From the NCBI GenBank assembly GCA_905234795.1, contig CAJOIQ010000001.1:186001-250000 (forward strand): a DNA stretch of 64,000 nt, read 5' to 3'. The stretch comes from an uncultured Bacteroidales bacterium (lineage in GTDB: Bacteria; Bacteroidota; Bacteroidia; Bacteroidales; UBA932). The first letter of the stretch is position 1, and every line of letters starts with the position of its first letter. Both the position numbers and the translations under genes were made by a program. Below are positions 1-7,932 of the stretch, piece by piece. Below the pieces are notes generated by a model that saw only the letters and a list, made by a program, of their open reading frames with translations, had not been told where the DNA came from and did not search any database.

Positions 1-1101
1 GCGGTGAGGATCGCACAGGATGATCTGAGCGCCCATGTCGATGAGGCGGTCCACAAAGAACAGGCGGCTCTCGAACATCTTCTGGTGGATGAGCACGCTG
101 CCCTTGCACTGGGTGGCTACCACCAGCATAACGCTCAGTAAGTCAGGCGTTAATCCGGGCCAGGGGGCATCGGCCAGGGTCATGATGGAGCCGTCCATGA
201 AGGACTCGATCACATAGCTTTCCTGCGCCGGGACATAGATATCGTCTCCCCGCTGTTCCAGATTGATGCCCAGGCGGCGGAAGGAATCCGGGATAATGCC
301 CAGGTCGTAATAACTCACGTCCTTGATGGTGATGGTGCTCTGGCACAGGGCGGCCATGCCGATGAATGAGCCCACCTCGATCATGTCGGGAAGGATTTTG
401 TGGGTGGTGCCGCCCAGCTTCTCCACGCCGTGGATGCGCAGGAGGTTGGAGCCCACGCCGTCGATAAAGGCACCCATCCGGTTGAGCATCTTGCACAGCT
501 GCTGCAGGTAAGGTTCGCAGGCGGCGTTGTAGATGGTGGTGGTGCCTTTTGCCAGCACGGCGGCCATCACAATGTTGGCCGTACCGGTAACGGAGGCCTC
601 GTCCAGCAGCATGTATCGGCCCGTAAGCCGGCCTGCCGATGTGAGGTGGAAAGCGCGGCGGGAAGCGTCGTAGGCCATTTGTGCCCCCAATTTCATCATG
701 CCGTCCAGGTGGGTGTCCACCCTGCGTCGGCCAATTTTGTCTCCGCCGGGCTTGGCGAACCAGGCGCTGCCGAAGCGGGTGAGGAGCGGGCCGACGACCA
801 TCACGGAGCCCCGGAGCTCGGCGCACTTGGCCACGAATTCTTCGGTCTCGATGTAGGAGGTGTCCACGGAATCGGCCTGGAAGGTATAATTTCCCTTGGA
901 ATGGCGCGTCACCTTCACCCCCATCTTTTCCAACAGGTTGATGAGGTTCTTCACATCCAGGATTTCCGGGATGTTGGAGATGGTGACGGGCTCGCTGGAA
1001 AGGAGCACGGCACTGATCACTTCCAGGGCCTCGTTCTTGGCCCCCTGCGGGGTAATGCTGCCGGAGAGCTTGTGCCCTCCCTCGATGATGAATTTTGCCA
1101 T
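1..1101 (-). CDS. murA: UDP-N-acetylglucosamine 1-carboxyvinyltransferase MurA, C-terminus cut by window edge
   Basis: First committed step of peptidoglycan synthesis in the cytoplasm: transfers enolpyruvate from PEP to UDP-GlcNAc. Reading from the ATG at 1101 gives 367 codons without a stop, starting MAKFIIEGGHKLSGSITPQG and running through KNEALEVISA (the MurA KN motif), AELRGSVMVVGPLL and NIGAYGVE-free MurA core segments to the left edge. The family is usually about 430 residues, so roughly 60 are missing outside the window. In place of the common catalytic Cys loop, the stretch after the AELRGS region reads FAKPGGDKIGRRRVDTHLDG; the Cys-to-Asp state is not resolved here. It lies 25 bp downstream of a lipoprotein gene and its first 52 codons are duplicated at 3619-3774. 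Confidence 0.93.
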   Translation of the reverse strand, partial: MAKFIIEGGHKLSGSITPQGAKNEALEVISAVLLSSEPVTISNIPEILDVKNLINLLEKMGVKVTRHSKGNYTFQADSVDTSYIETEEFVAKCAELRGSVMVVGPLLTRFGSAWFAKPGGDKIGRRRVDTHLDGMMKLGAQMAYDASRRAFHLTSAGRLTGRYMLLDEASVTGTANIVMAAVLAKGTTTIYNAACEPYLQQLCKMLNRMGAFIDGVGSNLLRIHGVEKLGGTTHKILPDMIEVGSFIGMAALCQSTITIKDVSYYDLGIIPDSFRRLGINLEQRGDDIYVPAQESYVIESFMDGSIMTLADAPWPGLTPDLLSVMLVVATQCKGSVLIHQKMFESRLFFVDRLIDMGAQIILCDPHR

Positions 1102-1693
1102 TATATGTGCAGGATTCTCAATACTATTAGTCTGTAAAGTTTTGTCTTACGGGAATAATCCTGTTAATATGGATATTGATTCTATCACCTTTTACGGTGG
1201 TAATCATTATTTGAAAACTTAAATAGTCATCTTCTGATTCTGGCATATGAAAGACACCAAGTTGTACAGTTTTAACCAACTCATTCTTTCCAGTATATTG
1301 GCCCTGGTGCATGGGAATGTCAAGGGTTGAGCCCAACCCTAAAGACTCATCCAGGCCATTAATGCAAATCCTTTCAACAATTTGATCCCCAGTTAGCGTT
1401 TCATCATAATGGTGACTAATGTAAATACGTTGTTCAATTATAAGAAGAGGTGTGTTCTCTGGTCCTTCCGAATAAGAAGAAAAAGAATCGCAAAAAAAAC
1501 GCATGACTAAGCCTTCATACATTCTAGAAGCGCCAATAAAAGCAGAGCCAACCTTATAAAAAGATTGTTCATATTTGGCCGAAATAACATGAATCATATT
1601 TGTTTCATTTCCAAACTTGCTGCAGTTGGTCAAACAACCCAGCAACACAAGGATAGAAAAGAGCGAAAATAAGTGTTTCAAGTTCAATATCAT
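946..1693 (-). repeat. Direct repeat copy A: murA 5' end plus lipoprotein gene
   Basis: This block (first 52 codons of murA, the 25-bp spacer and the upstream 188-residue lipoprotein gene) is matched in the same order and orientation by 3619-4366. The murA part differs at only about 4 of 156 positions. The lipoprotein part is mosaic: nearly identical in the middle and clearly diverged at both ends. Confidence 0.9.
1127..1693 (-). CDS. Lipoprotein of unknown function, paralogue A of the C10 cassette
   Basis: A 188-residue protein with a hydrophobic leader and a lipobox (LVLLGC, Cys near residue 20), so probably a lipoprotein. I do not recognise a family. It is a paralogue of the protein at 3800-4366, about 70% identical by eye; residues around 95-150 (DETLTGDQIVERICINGL, GSTLDIPMHQGQYTGKNE) are almost unchanged while the ends differ. 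Its ATG shares one base with the stop of the BACON-like gene (TAATG), so the C10 peptidase, BACON-like protein and this gene form one coupled unit. The gene is AT-richer than its surroundings, which suggests transfer. A role as peptidase inhibitor or immunity protein is only a guess from position. Confidence 0.8.
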   Translation of the reverse strand: MILNLKHLFSLFSILVLLGCLTNCSKFGNETNMIHVISAKYEQSFYKVGSAFIGASRMYEGLVMRFFCDSFSSYSEGPENTPLLIIEQRIYISHHYDETLTGDQIVERICINGLDESLGLGSTLDIPMHQGQYTGKNELVKTVQLGVFHMPESEDDYLSFQIMITTVKGDRINIHINRIIPVRQNFTD

Positions 1694-2124
1694 TATTCTT
1701 GGGTAACGGTGATACCAGCTCCAGCGTCGCCGTACGTTATCTGGATATAGGCCCTTCTTGGGTTACCCTGTTCGTTTTTGTCGACAGTGATAATCACCTT
1801 GTTGCTCTTTCCTTTATCGGGAACCAATGCATGAATCCAATCTCCCTCTAAAACATCTTGGGTGATAGCCACGTCAGAATTTTGAGGACTAAAAAGTCTA
1901 TCTACCTGCCATTCCGCATTCACGAATCGGTATGTTTCTGCTCCTCCAAGCCACAACGCGGAATAATTAAGGACAGTCACGATTTCTTCTCCACCCTCGG
2001 AATTAAAAACCACTTCTGTTTTATCCAATTTCATTTTCTTCCAATTCCCCTCTGTCTTTTTACAGGAAGCAGCAACGAATAAGACAATTACTGCGATTGT
2101 CGCAAATATGTGTAGCGTTTTCAT
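1693..2124 (-). CDS. Small lipoprotein with BACON-like beta-sandwich domain
   Basis: A 143-residue protein. Leader with lipobox at about residue 20 (VAASCKK) followed by one all-beta domain ending in ITVTQE. The pattern NSEGGEEIVTVLNY, a central W, then RRAYIQITYG..ITVTQE is the usual signature of BACON/Ig-like domains of Bacteroidota surface lipoproteins. It lies 11 bp downstream of the C10 peptidase gene and overlaps the next lipoprotein gene by one base. BACON domains are often assumed to bind glycans, but a small stand-alone domain next to a C10 peptidase could instead act as its inhibitor or anchor. That role is inference. Confidence 0.7.
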   Translation of the reverse strand: MKTLHIFATIAVIVLFVAASCKKTEGNWKKMKLDKTEVVFNSEGGEEIVTVLNYSALWLGGAETYRFVNAEWQVDRLFSPQNSDVAITQDVLEGDWIHALVPDKGKSNKVIITVDKNEQGNPRRAYIQITYGDAGAGITVTQE

Positions 2125-2135
2125 GATCTTGGGCG

Positions 2136-3590
2136 TTAGTCAGAAATGGAAAAGTTATGAATAATTGCTCTTTGGTAAATGAAATTATAGGTTGTGGAGA
2201 CATCTTGGATAAGCCAGTCTCCTGACGGGGCAAAGTAATCATCATTATGTAATCCTCCCCATCCCCAATTCATTCGGAAATGAGTAACGTATGGAATGTC
2301 ATATGTTACTGTTGTTTTTGGTCGAATATATGGCATGGCAGGCCCCGGGCCCCACCATTCATCCCAAACCCATTCGTATTCGTTGATATATTGAATACTG
2401 TTTCTTTTATAACCATCAATGATAAAGCAATGTCCATCAGAATAAACAGGGAAAAGCCCAAGAATATATTCTACTGTCCCATCTGCTCGGGCGATAACAG
2501 GCATCCCGTTGGTTAGACTTTCTTTTACTGTTGCAAGGTCGTAGCTGGAATAAGAGCAGGATATCCCATAATACTCAAACACATCGTCAACAAGATCACT
2601 GGTTGAGGCTTCCGATCCATTGGGCGAGTAATCCATACCAACCCTTTTACCAACATCGGCAATCAAAACAGCGGCAGAATAACAATTCTTAAGATTGATA
2701 GAATTATATTTCATGTAGTTCCAGGTGGAACTAGATGCTCCGCCCGTATATCCGTATCCACTTCCGTAAGGGATGTTACAATAGGCGGTGTCGGGAGCGA
2801 ATACTGGAGTCCCGAGTTTGTCGTGTAAATAAAAAAGCATTTGAGCTCCAGCAACAGCGACGCATCCAGCATAGACATGATATTGACTTCCAGCAGAAAT
2901 TAATGGACAATACTCATTATAGTTACCCTCTTGCCCCCACTGTGTTTCTGTTAAACGAATATCGTCGTATACCACAGAACTCGAAGAGACGTTTACAAGC
3001 TCCCAATGCCCTGTTCCCGGGTAAACAGGAAGCGTGTCAAATATGGAAAATCTTTCCTCTCGGAGTGTGGAAGAAATAAGTTCTTCATCACAACAAATCA
3101 ATCTCCAAAAATGCTTAGATTGCTCAATATTAGTCAACTGTTCATTTGTGAGAGATGAATAATCTTTCAAATGCATGAGGATTTTTACATCGGCAGCAAG
3201 AGATTCTACCCATGCGAGCATTTCAACATTTTCTATTTCTTTGGAAAAGCCACCATTGTCTCCGGTTGCAATTATCACAGGGGCACGTTTGTCGCCAGCG
3301 ATAATGTCCCAGCCTTTATTGTAGTTAATTACGTACAGCAGAGTGTCTTCGCCATCGGAAAGGGGCTCTACTGAAACAGCTGTTTTACCATAACCAAGAT
3401 TCTTATAATGAAGGAACGCTTCTACATCTTTCATAGAAACACTTGTATTTTCCTCTGCTATTGTCGTTTTGGTCAAAATCTCCTGTTGAATAATATCAAC
3501 AACAGAGCTTCGAACATCGAAACCTCCTTTTGTGCTTAAACAGCCTGAAAGAAATAATAACAGAGAAAAAACAAATAGAATCTTTTTCAT
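2136..3590 (-). CDS. C10 family (streptopain-like) cysteine peptidase, lipoprotein precursor
   Basis: A 484-residue secreted papain-fold peptidase related to streptopain (SpeB) and the Bacteroides Bfp enzymes. Residues 1-17 form a lipoprotein leader (LFLSGC). Residues about 25-200 resemble the Spi/propeptide region that keeps the family inactive (GYGKTAVSVEPL, YVINYNKGWDIIAGD). The catalytic Cys is C243 in YAGCVAVAGAQM, the His is H387 in DGHCFIIDGY, and the conserved NWGWGG is at 441-446, so the enzyme looks intact. A downstream beta region (about 447-484) completes the fold. It leads a tight run with a BACON-like lipoprotein and an unknown lipoprotein; an upstream paralogue of the latter follows a murA fragment. 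The coding sequence is clearly AT-richer than aspS/murB, consistent with acquisition. No TAnnTTTG promoter is visible directly upstream. Confidence 0.92.
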   Translation of the reverse strand: MKKILFVFSLLLFLSGCLSTKGGFDVRSSVVDIIQQEILTKTTIAEENTSVSMKDVEAFLHYKNLGYGKTAVSVEPLSDGEDTLLYVINYNKGWDIIAGDKRAPVIIATGDNGGFSKEIENVEMLAWVESLAADVKILMHLKDYSSLTNEQLTNIEQSKHFWRLICCDEELISSTLREERFSIFDTLPVYPGTGHWELVNVSSSSVVYDDIRLTETQWGQEGNYNEYCPLISAGSQYHVYAGCVAVAGAQMLFYLHDKLGTPVFAPDTAYCNIPYGSGYGYTGGASSSTWNYMKYNSINLKNCYSAAVLIADVGKRVGMDYSPNGSEASTSDLVDDVFEYYGISCSYSSYDLATVKESLTNGMPVIARADGTVEYILGLFPVYSDGHCFIIDGYKRNSIQYINEYEWVWDEWWGPGPAMPYIRPKTTVTYDIPYVTHFRMNWGWGGLHNDDYFAPSGDWLIQDVSTTYNFIYQRAIIHNFSISD

Positions 3591-3603
3591 ATTGAATTTA
3601 CCC

Positions 3604-3774
3604 CTAGTTTTTAGGACTGTTCTTCATATCCAGGATTTCCGGGATGTTGGAGATGGTGACGGGCTCGCTGGAAAGAAGCACGGCGCTAATCACTTCCAGG
3701 GCCTCGTTCTTGGCCCCCTGCGGGGTAATGCTGCCGGAGAGCTTGTGCCCTCCCTCGATGATGAATTTTGCCAT
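3604..3774 (-). pseudogene. Truncated duplicate of the murA 5' end
   Basis: From an ATG at 3774, 52 codons copy the murA N-terminus, then the sequence departs (codons AGT CCT AAA AAC) and stops at TAG 3604-3606, giving a possible 56-residue peptide. Of the four differences from intact murA over 156 bp, three are synonymous and one changes Val50 to Met. That pattern suggests the fragment came from a functional murA allele rather than from drift of a dead copy. It lacks the active-site domain and cannot be an enzyme. Confidence 0.9.
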
Positions 3775-4366
3775 TATACGTGCAGAAATGTTAACACTAT
3801 TAGTCGATAAAGTCGTGTCTTACGGGAGTAATCTTGTTAATAATGATATTGATTTTATCACCTTTAATGGAGGTAATCGTTATATTGAAACTTAAATAGT
3901 TCTCTTCGTTCTCTTCATAGTCGGGCATGTGAAAGACACCAAGTTGTACGTTTTTAACCAACTCATTCTTTCCAGTATATTGGCCCTGGTGCATGGGAAT
4001 GTCAAGGGTAGAACCCAACCCTAAAGATTCGTTCAGGCCATTAATGCAAATCCTTTCAACAATTTGATCCCCCGTTAACGTTTCATCATAGTTGAGACCT
4101 TGGTAAATACGTTGTTCAACTATAAGAAGAGGTGTGTTTTCCGGGCCTTCTGGATAAGTAGAATAATTGTTGCTAAAAAAACGTGAAACGATGCTGTCAT
4201 ACTTTATATGATAGCCAAGAAAGACAGAGCCAACCTTATAAAAAGATTGTTCATATTTGGCCGAAACAACATGAATATAATTTGATTCATTTCCAAGCTT
4301 GCTGCAGTTGGTCAAACAACCTGAAAGGGAAATCAACAGGAGTAATAAATAAAGAGTCTTTCTCAT
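3619..4366 (-). repeat. Direct repeat copy B: murA 5' end plus lipoprotein gene
   Basis: Second copy of the block at 946-1693. The spacer between lipoprotein stop and murA ATG is also preserved (ATTATAcGTGCAG against ATTATAtGTGCAG). The two copies bracket the C10 peptidase and BACON-like genes. Confidence 0.9.
3800..4366 (-). CDS. Lipoprotein of unknown function, paralogue B of the C10 cassette
   Basis: A 188-residue lipoprotein (leader ending LSLSGC) homologous over its whole length to the protein at 1127-1693. The central DETLTGDQIVERICINGL and GSTLDIPMHQGQYTGKNE segments are shared, while the first 60 and last 40 residues differ; an EENEEN insertion near residue 155 offsets other changes. 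It begins 14 bp after the stop of a small secreted-protein gene and is followed by the murA fragment. Its sequence is AT-rich like the rest of the cassette. No family is recognised. Two diverged copies near one peptidase resemble arrays of variant inhibitors or immunity proteins, but nothing in the sequence proves that role. Confidence 0.8.
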   Translation of the reverse strand: MRKTLYLLLLLISLSGCLTNCSKLGNESNYIHVVSAKYEQSFYKVGSVFLGYHIKYDSIVSRFFSNNYSTYPEGPENTPLLIVEQRIYQGLNYDETLTGDQIVERICINGLNESLGLGSTLDIPMHQGQYTGKNELVKNVQLGVFHMPDYEENEENYLSFNITITSIKGDKINIIINKITPVRHDFID

Positions 4367-4380
4367 GTTGAGTAATAGTA

Positions 4381-4950
4381 CTACTTTTCGGGGATGTCAA
4401 AGGTGCCGGCGGGAATGCTGGGGTTCTCCTGCAGTTCCTCTAGCTCGATGAAGGTGTCGGCAGAAAGTTTTTTCTTGAAATGCTGCCGGATGATGATGCC
4501 TTTATATACCCAGTTGGTCACCTTGACCTTGGATAGCATCTGTTTCCGCTCTTCCTCATACACCACGCAAGGGTAGCCTTTGTATTCTTCTTCTCCTATC
4601 TTCTTGATTTTGAATTCCTTCATCTGTGCTTCGGTGAGGGTGAGCCAGTTCACCTGCGGCCGGCCTTCCATCTTTTTCACCTGGTTGTCGTTGTTGATGG
4701 CCCAGCCCTCTTCTCCCTTGAAAACGGTAGTGGCCAGAAAGACGCCCAGTTCCGGACCCATGTTCATTTCGGTGACCCCTTTTTCGTCGAACCCATAGTT
4801 GTCGAACCACAGGTAGTTGTAGGATTTGTAGTCGCCCATGATGGACGCGGTTTTCATATAACCGGACTTGACGCCGTAACGGTGATTCTCCTGTGCGCCC
4901 AGGGGCAGCAGCAGGCCGATGGCCAAAAGGGTTAGGAGGATTCTTTTCAT
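4381..4950 (-). CDS. Small secreted protein of unknown function
   Basis: A 189-residue protein with a cleavable signal peptide (MKRILLTLLAIGLLLPLGAQ, cut after GAQ). The mature part is rich in beta-forming stretches (YGVKSGYMKT, WAINNDNQVKKMEGRP, GYPCVVYEEE, TNWVYKGIIIRQHFKK) and ends PAGTFDIPEK. This resembles periplasmic proteins of the DUF4412/LolA-like type that carry a repeated strand pattern and a GTF.IP ending, but I am not certain of the family. It follows murB by 13 bp in the aspS-murB transcription unit and has their base composition, so it belongs to the ancestral neighbourhood rather than to the C10 cassette. Confidence 0.75.
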   Translation of the reverse strand: MKRILLTLLAIGLLLPLGAQENHRYGVKSGYMKTASIMGDYKSYNYLWFDNYGFDEKGVTEMNMGPELGVFLATTVFKGEEGWAINNDNQVKKMEGRPQVNWLTLTEAQMKEFKIKKIGEEEYKGYPCVVYEEERKQMLSKVKVTNWVYKGIIIRQHFKKKLSADTFIELEELQENPSIPAGTFDIPEK

Positions 4951-4963
4951 GGTATTGAGGGGG

Positions 4964-6100
4964 TTAGATGTGTTCCACTTCGGGGTGAAGGGTTATTCCG
5001 TACTTTTCCCGGATGGTGCCGATGATACGCTGCTCCAGGCCGATGATTTCCTGCGGGGAGGCTTCTCCGGACGCGTTGACAATCACCAGCGGCTGCCTGG
5101 GGTACACCTGCGCGCCGCCGTTGGTGGCGCCCTTGAAGCCGCACTGCTCAATCATCCAGGCCGCCGGCACCTTGATCTGGTCTCCCACCACGTAATGCGG
5201 CACCTGATACTCCGGTCCGTTGTCCTTTTGGGCAATGGCCACAATGCGGGCGAAGTGCTCCCGGCTGATGACCGGGTTGCAGAAAAAGCTTCCCGCCGAT
5301 CCTGTCACCGCCGGATCCGGCAGTTTCTGGTTCCGGATGCCGATGATGGTGTCCCGGATGATTTGTGGAGTAAGCGGCCCTTCCGGCAGTGCTTTGCGGA
5401 TGCCGCCGTAATCCAGCACCGGCTTGGGCTCGCGGGACAGGCGGTAGGTGACGGCTGTGATGATGTACCGGCCTTTCCACTCGGTTTTGAACTTGGAAGT
5501 GCGGTAACCGTACCCGCAAGTGGCCGGGTCAATGTGTACAAATCGGCCCTCTACGCGGTCCCAGGCCCTGATATCGGCAATGATGTCCTTGGCCTCCACG
5601 CCGTATGCGCCGATGTTCTGCACCGCGCTGGCCCCCACTTCTCCCGGTATCAGTGACAGGTTTTCCGGTCCCCACAATCCTTCCACGGCCGCCCAGGCGC
5701 AGAACTCGTCGAAGACCACGCCGGCCGGCAGGGTGACGGAGAGACTCCCCTTGGAGGACGTGTCCACCCCCGGACACGGGCAGGGGGAGGGGCCCGTTGG
5801 ATACAAGTCCCCGGAGGGGACGCAGGAGACAATGGGAGGGGCCGGAGTGAGCGAAGCGAACGGAGTTCCTCCGAGGGGAGTCTCTCCGCCACCGATGCCC
5901 ATGTGGAGCACGGTGCCGGGGAAATCCCGGGTGAAGAGGAGGTTGGAGCCGCCGCCCATCACCATCACGGGCTGCGGGAGGGCAGACCAGTCAAGGGCCG
6001 GCAACTCTTCTTCGGCCTCTATTTCTATATAAAGCGCGCAGGACACCTTCATCCGGAAGGTGTTCCGCGCACTAAGGTCGTATGACGGGATTTGAATCAA
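4964..6100 (-). CDS. murB: UDP-N-acetylenolpyruvoylglucosamine reductase MurB with an in-frame insertion
   Basis: Second step of UDP-MurNAc synthesis: an FAD- and NADPH-dependent reductase. FAD-binding motif [12 protein letters not shown] at 45-56, [20 protein letters not shown] in the middle, the catalytic Ser in SAGSFFCNP and the C-terminal catalytic Glu region HPEVEHI place it in the type I (E. coli-like) family. At 378 residues it is longer than usual (about 340). The extra length is residues about 72-117, a Pro/Gly/Ser/Cys-rich low-complexity stretch between HMGIG and [13 protein letters not shown] where relatives have only about 15 residues; its DNA is palindrome-rich (separate entry). 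The reading frame stays open and the catalytic motifs are intact, so the enzyme is probably functional. The ATG overlaps the aspS stop by 4 bp (ATGA). Confidence 0.95.
   Translation of the reverse strand: MIQIPSYDLSARNTFRMKVSCALYIEIEAEEELPALDWSALPQPVMVMGGGSNLLFTRDFPGTVLHMGIGGGETPLGGTPFASLTPAPPIVSCVPSGDLYPTGPSPCPCPGVDTSSKGSLSVTLPAGVVFDEFCAWAAVEGLWGPENLSLIPGEVGASAVQNIGAYGVEAKDIIADIRAWDRVEGRFVHIDPATCGYGYRTSKFKTEWKGRYIITAVTYRLSREPKPVLDYGGIRKALPEGPLTPQIIRDTIIGIRNQKLPDPAVTGSAGSFFCNPVISREHFARIVAIAQKDNGPEYQVPHYVVGDQIKVPAAWMIEQCGFKGATNGGAQVYPRQPLVIVNASGEASPQEIIGLEQRIIGTIREKYGITLHPEVEHI
5752..5890. repeat. Palindrome-rich insertion inside murB
   Basis: DNA underlying the low-complexity segment of MurB. 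It contains several short perfect inverted repeats (GTGTCC..GGACAC near 5760, GTCCCC-GGA-GGGGAC near 5808, further arms around 5845-5885) and reads like an intergenic repeat rather than a conserved domain. Ends are approximate because no uninterrupted copy is available for comparison. Confidence 0.6.
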
Positions 6101-7869
6101 ACCTCTTTTACATTCAGGGCAATCTGGAGTTCGTCCAGCTGCTCCTGGTCAATCTGGGACGGGGAGTCGATCATCACATCTCGGCCCTGATTGTTCTTGG
6201 GGAAGGCGATGTAGTCCCGGATGGTGTCCTGACCGCCCATGAGGGCACATACGCGGTCGAAGCCGAAGGCCAGACCACCGTGCGGCGGGGCGCCGAACTT
6301 GAAGGCGTTGATGATGAAACCGAACTTGTACTCGGCTTCTTCGGGGCCGATGCCCAGGACCTCGAACATGCGTTTCTGCATGTCGGCATTGTGGATACGG
6401 ATGGAACCGCCGCCCAGCTCGTTGCCGTTGAGCACAAAGTCATAGGCATTGGCGCACACGCGCTCCAGGTCTTCCTTCTTGTTGCTGTAGAACCAGTTCT
6501 CGTGCTCCGGCTTGGGGGCGGTGAATGGATGGTGCATGGCGTAGAAACGCTGGGTTTCGTCGTCCCACTCCAGTAGCGGGAAGTCCACAATCCACAGGGG
6601 AGCGAACTCCTTGGGGTTGCGGTATCCCAGACGGCCGCCCATTTCCAGGCGCAGGACGCCGAGCATGGTCTGGACCTTGCGTTTGGCGGGGCCGCTCATC
6701 ACCAGGATGAGGTCTCCGGCCTTGGCCTCAGCGGCTTCGGCCAGCTTGGCCAGGTCTTCGGGAGCATAGAACTTGTCGATGGAGCTCTTGAAGGAGCCGT
6801 CGGCATTCACGCGGATATAAATGAGGCCCTTGGCACCCACCTGCGGGCGTTTTACCCATTCGGTGAGCTCGTCAATCTGCTTGCGGGTATATTCGGCCGC
6901 ACCGGGGACGCAGATAGCGCCGATGTAGGCGGCGTCGTCCAGCACGGAGAAGCCCTTGCCCTTGGCTACGCCGGTGAGCTCGTGGATGGTCATGCCGAAG
7001 CGTACGTCCGGTTTGTCGGAGCCGTACTTGTCCATGGCGTCGTACCAGGTCATGCGGGGAAGCGGGTTTGGGATGTCCACGCCCAGCACGTTCTTGAACA
7101 GGGTGCGCATCATGCCCTCGAAGGTATTCAGCACATCTTCCTGCTGCACGAAGGACATTTCGCAGTCAATCTGGGTGAATTCCGGCTGACGGTCGGCACG
7201 CAGGTCCTCGTCACGGAAGCAGCGCACAATCTGGAAGTAGCGGTCATAACCGGCCACCATGAGCAGCTGCTTGAAGGTCTGGGGGCTCTGCGGCAGGGCG
7301 TAGAACTGGCCCGGGTTCATGCGGGAGGGAACTACAAAGTCGCGGGCACCTTCCGGGGTGCTCTTGATGAGGTAGGGGGTTTCAATCTCCATGAAGCCGT
7401 TGGCGTCCAGGTAGTTGCGAACCTCGTGGGCCACTTTGTGCCGAAGGGCCAGGGCGCGCTGCAGCGGGCCGCGGCGCAGGTCCAGATAACGGTATTTGGC
7501 ACGGAGGTCCTCACCGCCGTCGCTCTCTTCCTCGATGGTGAAGGGCGGGGTGACGCTCTTGTTGAGGATGTTGATGGATTCCAGTTTGATCTCGATGTCG
7601 CCGGTGGGCATCTTGGCGTTCTTGGCCTGGCGCTCCACCACTTCTCCGGTGGCCTGAATCACGAATTCACGGCCCAGGGAGGTGGCGGTCTCCACCAGTT
7701 CTGCAGGGGCATCGGCCTCTACAACCAGCTGGGTAATGCCATAGCGGTCCCTCAGGTCCACGAAGGTCATACCGCCCAGTTTTCGGGCTTTTTGTACCCA
7801 TCCGGCCAGCGTCACGCGCTGTCCCTTGTTCTCAATGCGGAGTTCCCCGCAAGTGTGTGTTCTGTACAT
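6097..7869 (-). CDS. aspS: Aspartyl-tRNA synthetase
   Basis: Charges tRNA-Asp. A 590-residue class II synthetase of the bacterial type. It has an N-terminal OB-fold anticodon domain (1-105: [20 protein letters not shown]), a catalytic core with motif 2 ([18 protein letters not shown], about 216-233), a GAD insertion domain (about 290-410: [21 protein letters not shown]) and motif 3 near the C-terminus ([15 protein letters not shown]). Length is normal for the family. It is first in the aspS-murB-secreted protein run and overlaps murB by 4 bp. A TAATTTTG box lies 27 bp upstream of the ATG, back-to-back with the rsmA promoter. Confidence 0.97.
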   Translation of the reverse strand: MYRTHTCGELRIENKGQRVTLAGWVQKARKLGGMTFVDLRDRYGITQLVVEADAPAELVETATSLGREFVIQATGEVVERQAKNAKMPTGDIEIKLESINILNKSVTPPFTIEEESDGGEDLRAKYRYLDLRRGPLQRALALRHKVAHEVRNYLDANGFMEIETPYLIKSTPEGARDFVVPSRMNPGQFYALPQSPQTFKQLLMVAGYDRYFQIVRCFRDEDLRADRQPEFTQIDCEMSFVQQEDVLNTFEGMMRTLFKNVLGVDIPNPLPRMTWYDAMDKYGSDKPDVRFGMTIHELTGVAKGKGFSVLDDAAYIGAICVPGAAEYTRKQIDELTEWVKRPQVGAKGLIYIRVNADGSFKSSIDKFYAPEDLAKLAEAAEAKAGDLILVMSGPAKRKVQTMLGVLRLEMGGRLGYRNPKEFAPLWIVDFPLLEWDDETQRFYAMHHPFTAPKPEHENWFYSNKKEDLERVCANAYDFVLNGNELGGGSIRIHNADMQKRMFEVLGIGPEEAEYKFGFIINAFKFGAPPHGGLAFGFDRVCALMGGQDTIRDYIAFPKNNQGRDVMIDSPSQIDQEQLDELQIALNVKEV

Positions 7870-7896
7870 ATCTTGTGTTGGTTATTTTCCAATCTA

Positions 7897-7904
7897 CAAA
7901 ATTA
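7897..7904 (-). promoter_or_regulatory. Putative -7 box for aspS operon
   Basis: TAATTTTG on the minus strand matches the Bacteroidota -7 consensus TAnnTTTG. No TTTG -33 element sits at the expected 19-21 bp. It is 27 bp before the aspS ATG. Confidence 0.5.
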
Positions 7905-7917
7905 GCAAAAAATACGT

Positions 7918-7925
7918 TATCTTTG
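7918..7925 (+). promoter_or_regulatory. Putative -7 box for rsmA
   Basis: TATCTTTG matches TAnnTTTG. Only 7 bases separate it from the ATG at 7933, so the transcript would start at or next to the start codon. No clear -33 element. Confidence 0.55.
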
Positions 7926-7932
7926 CATTGCT

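Noticed and set aside
3604-3774. A second functional murA
   Set aside because: Only 52 of about 430 codons are present before divergence and a stop.
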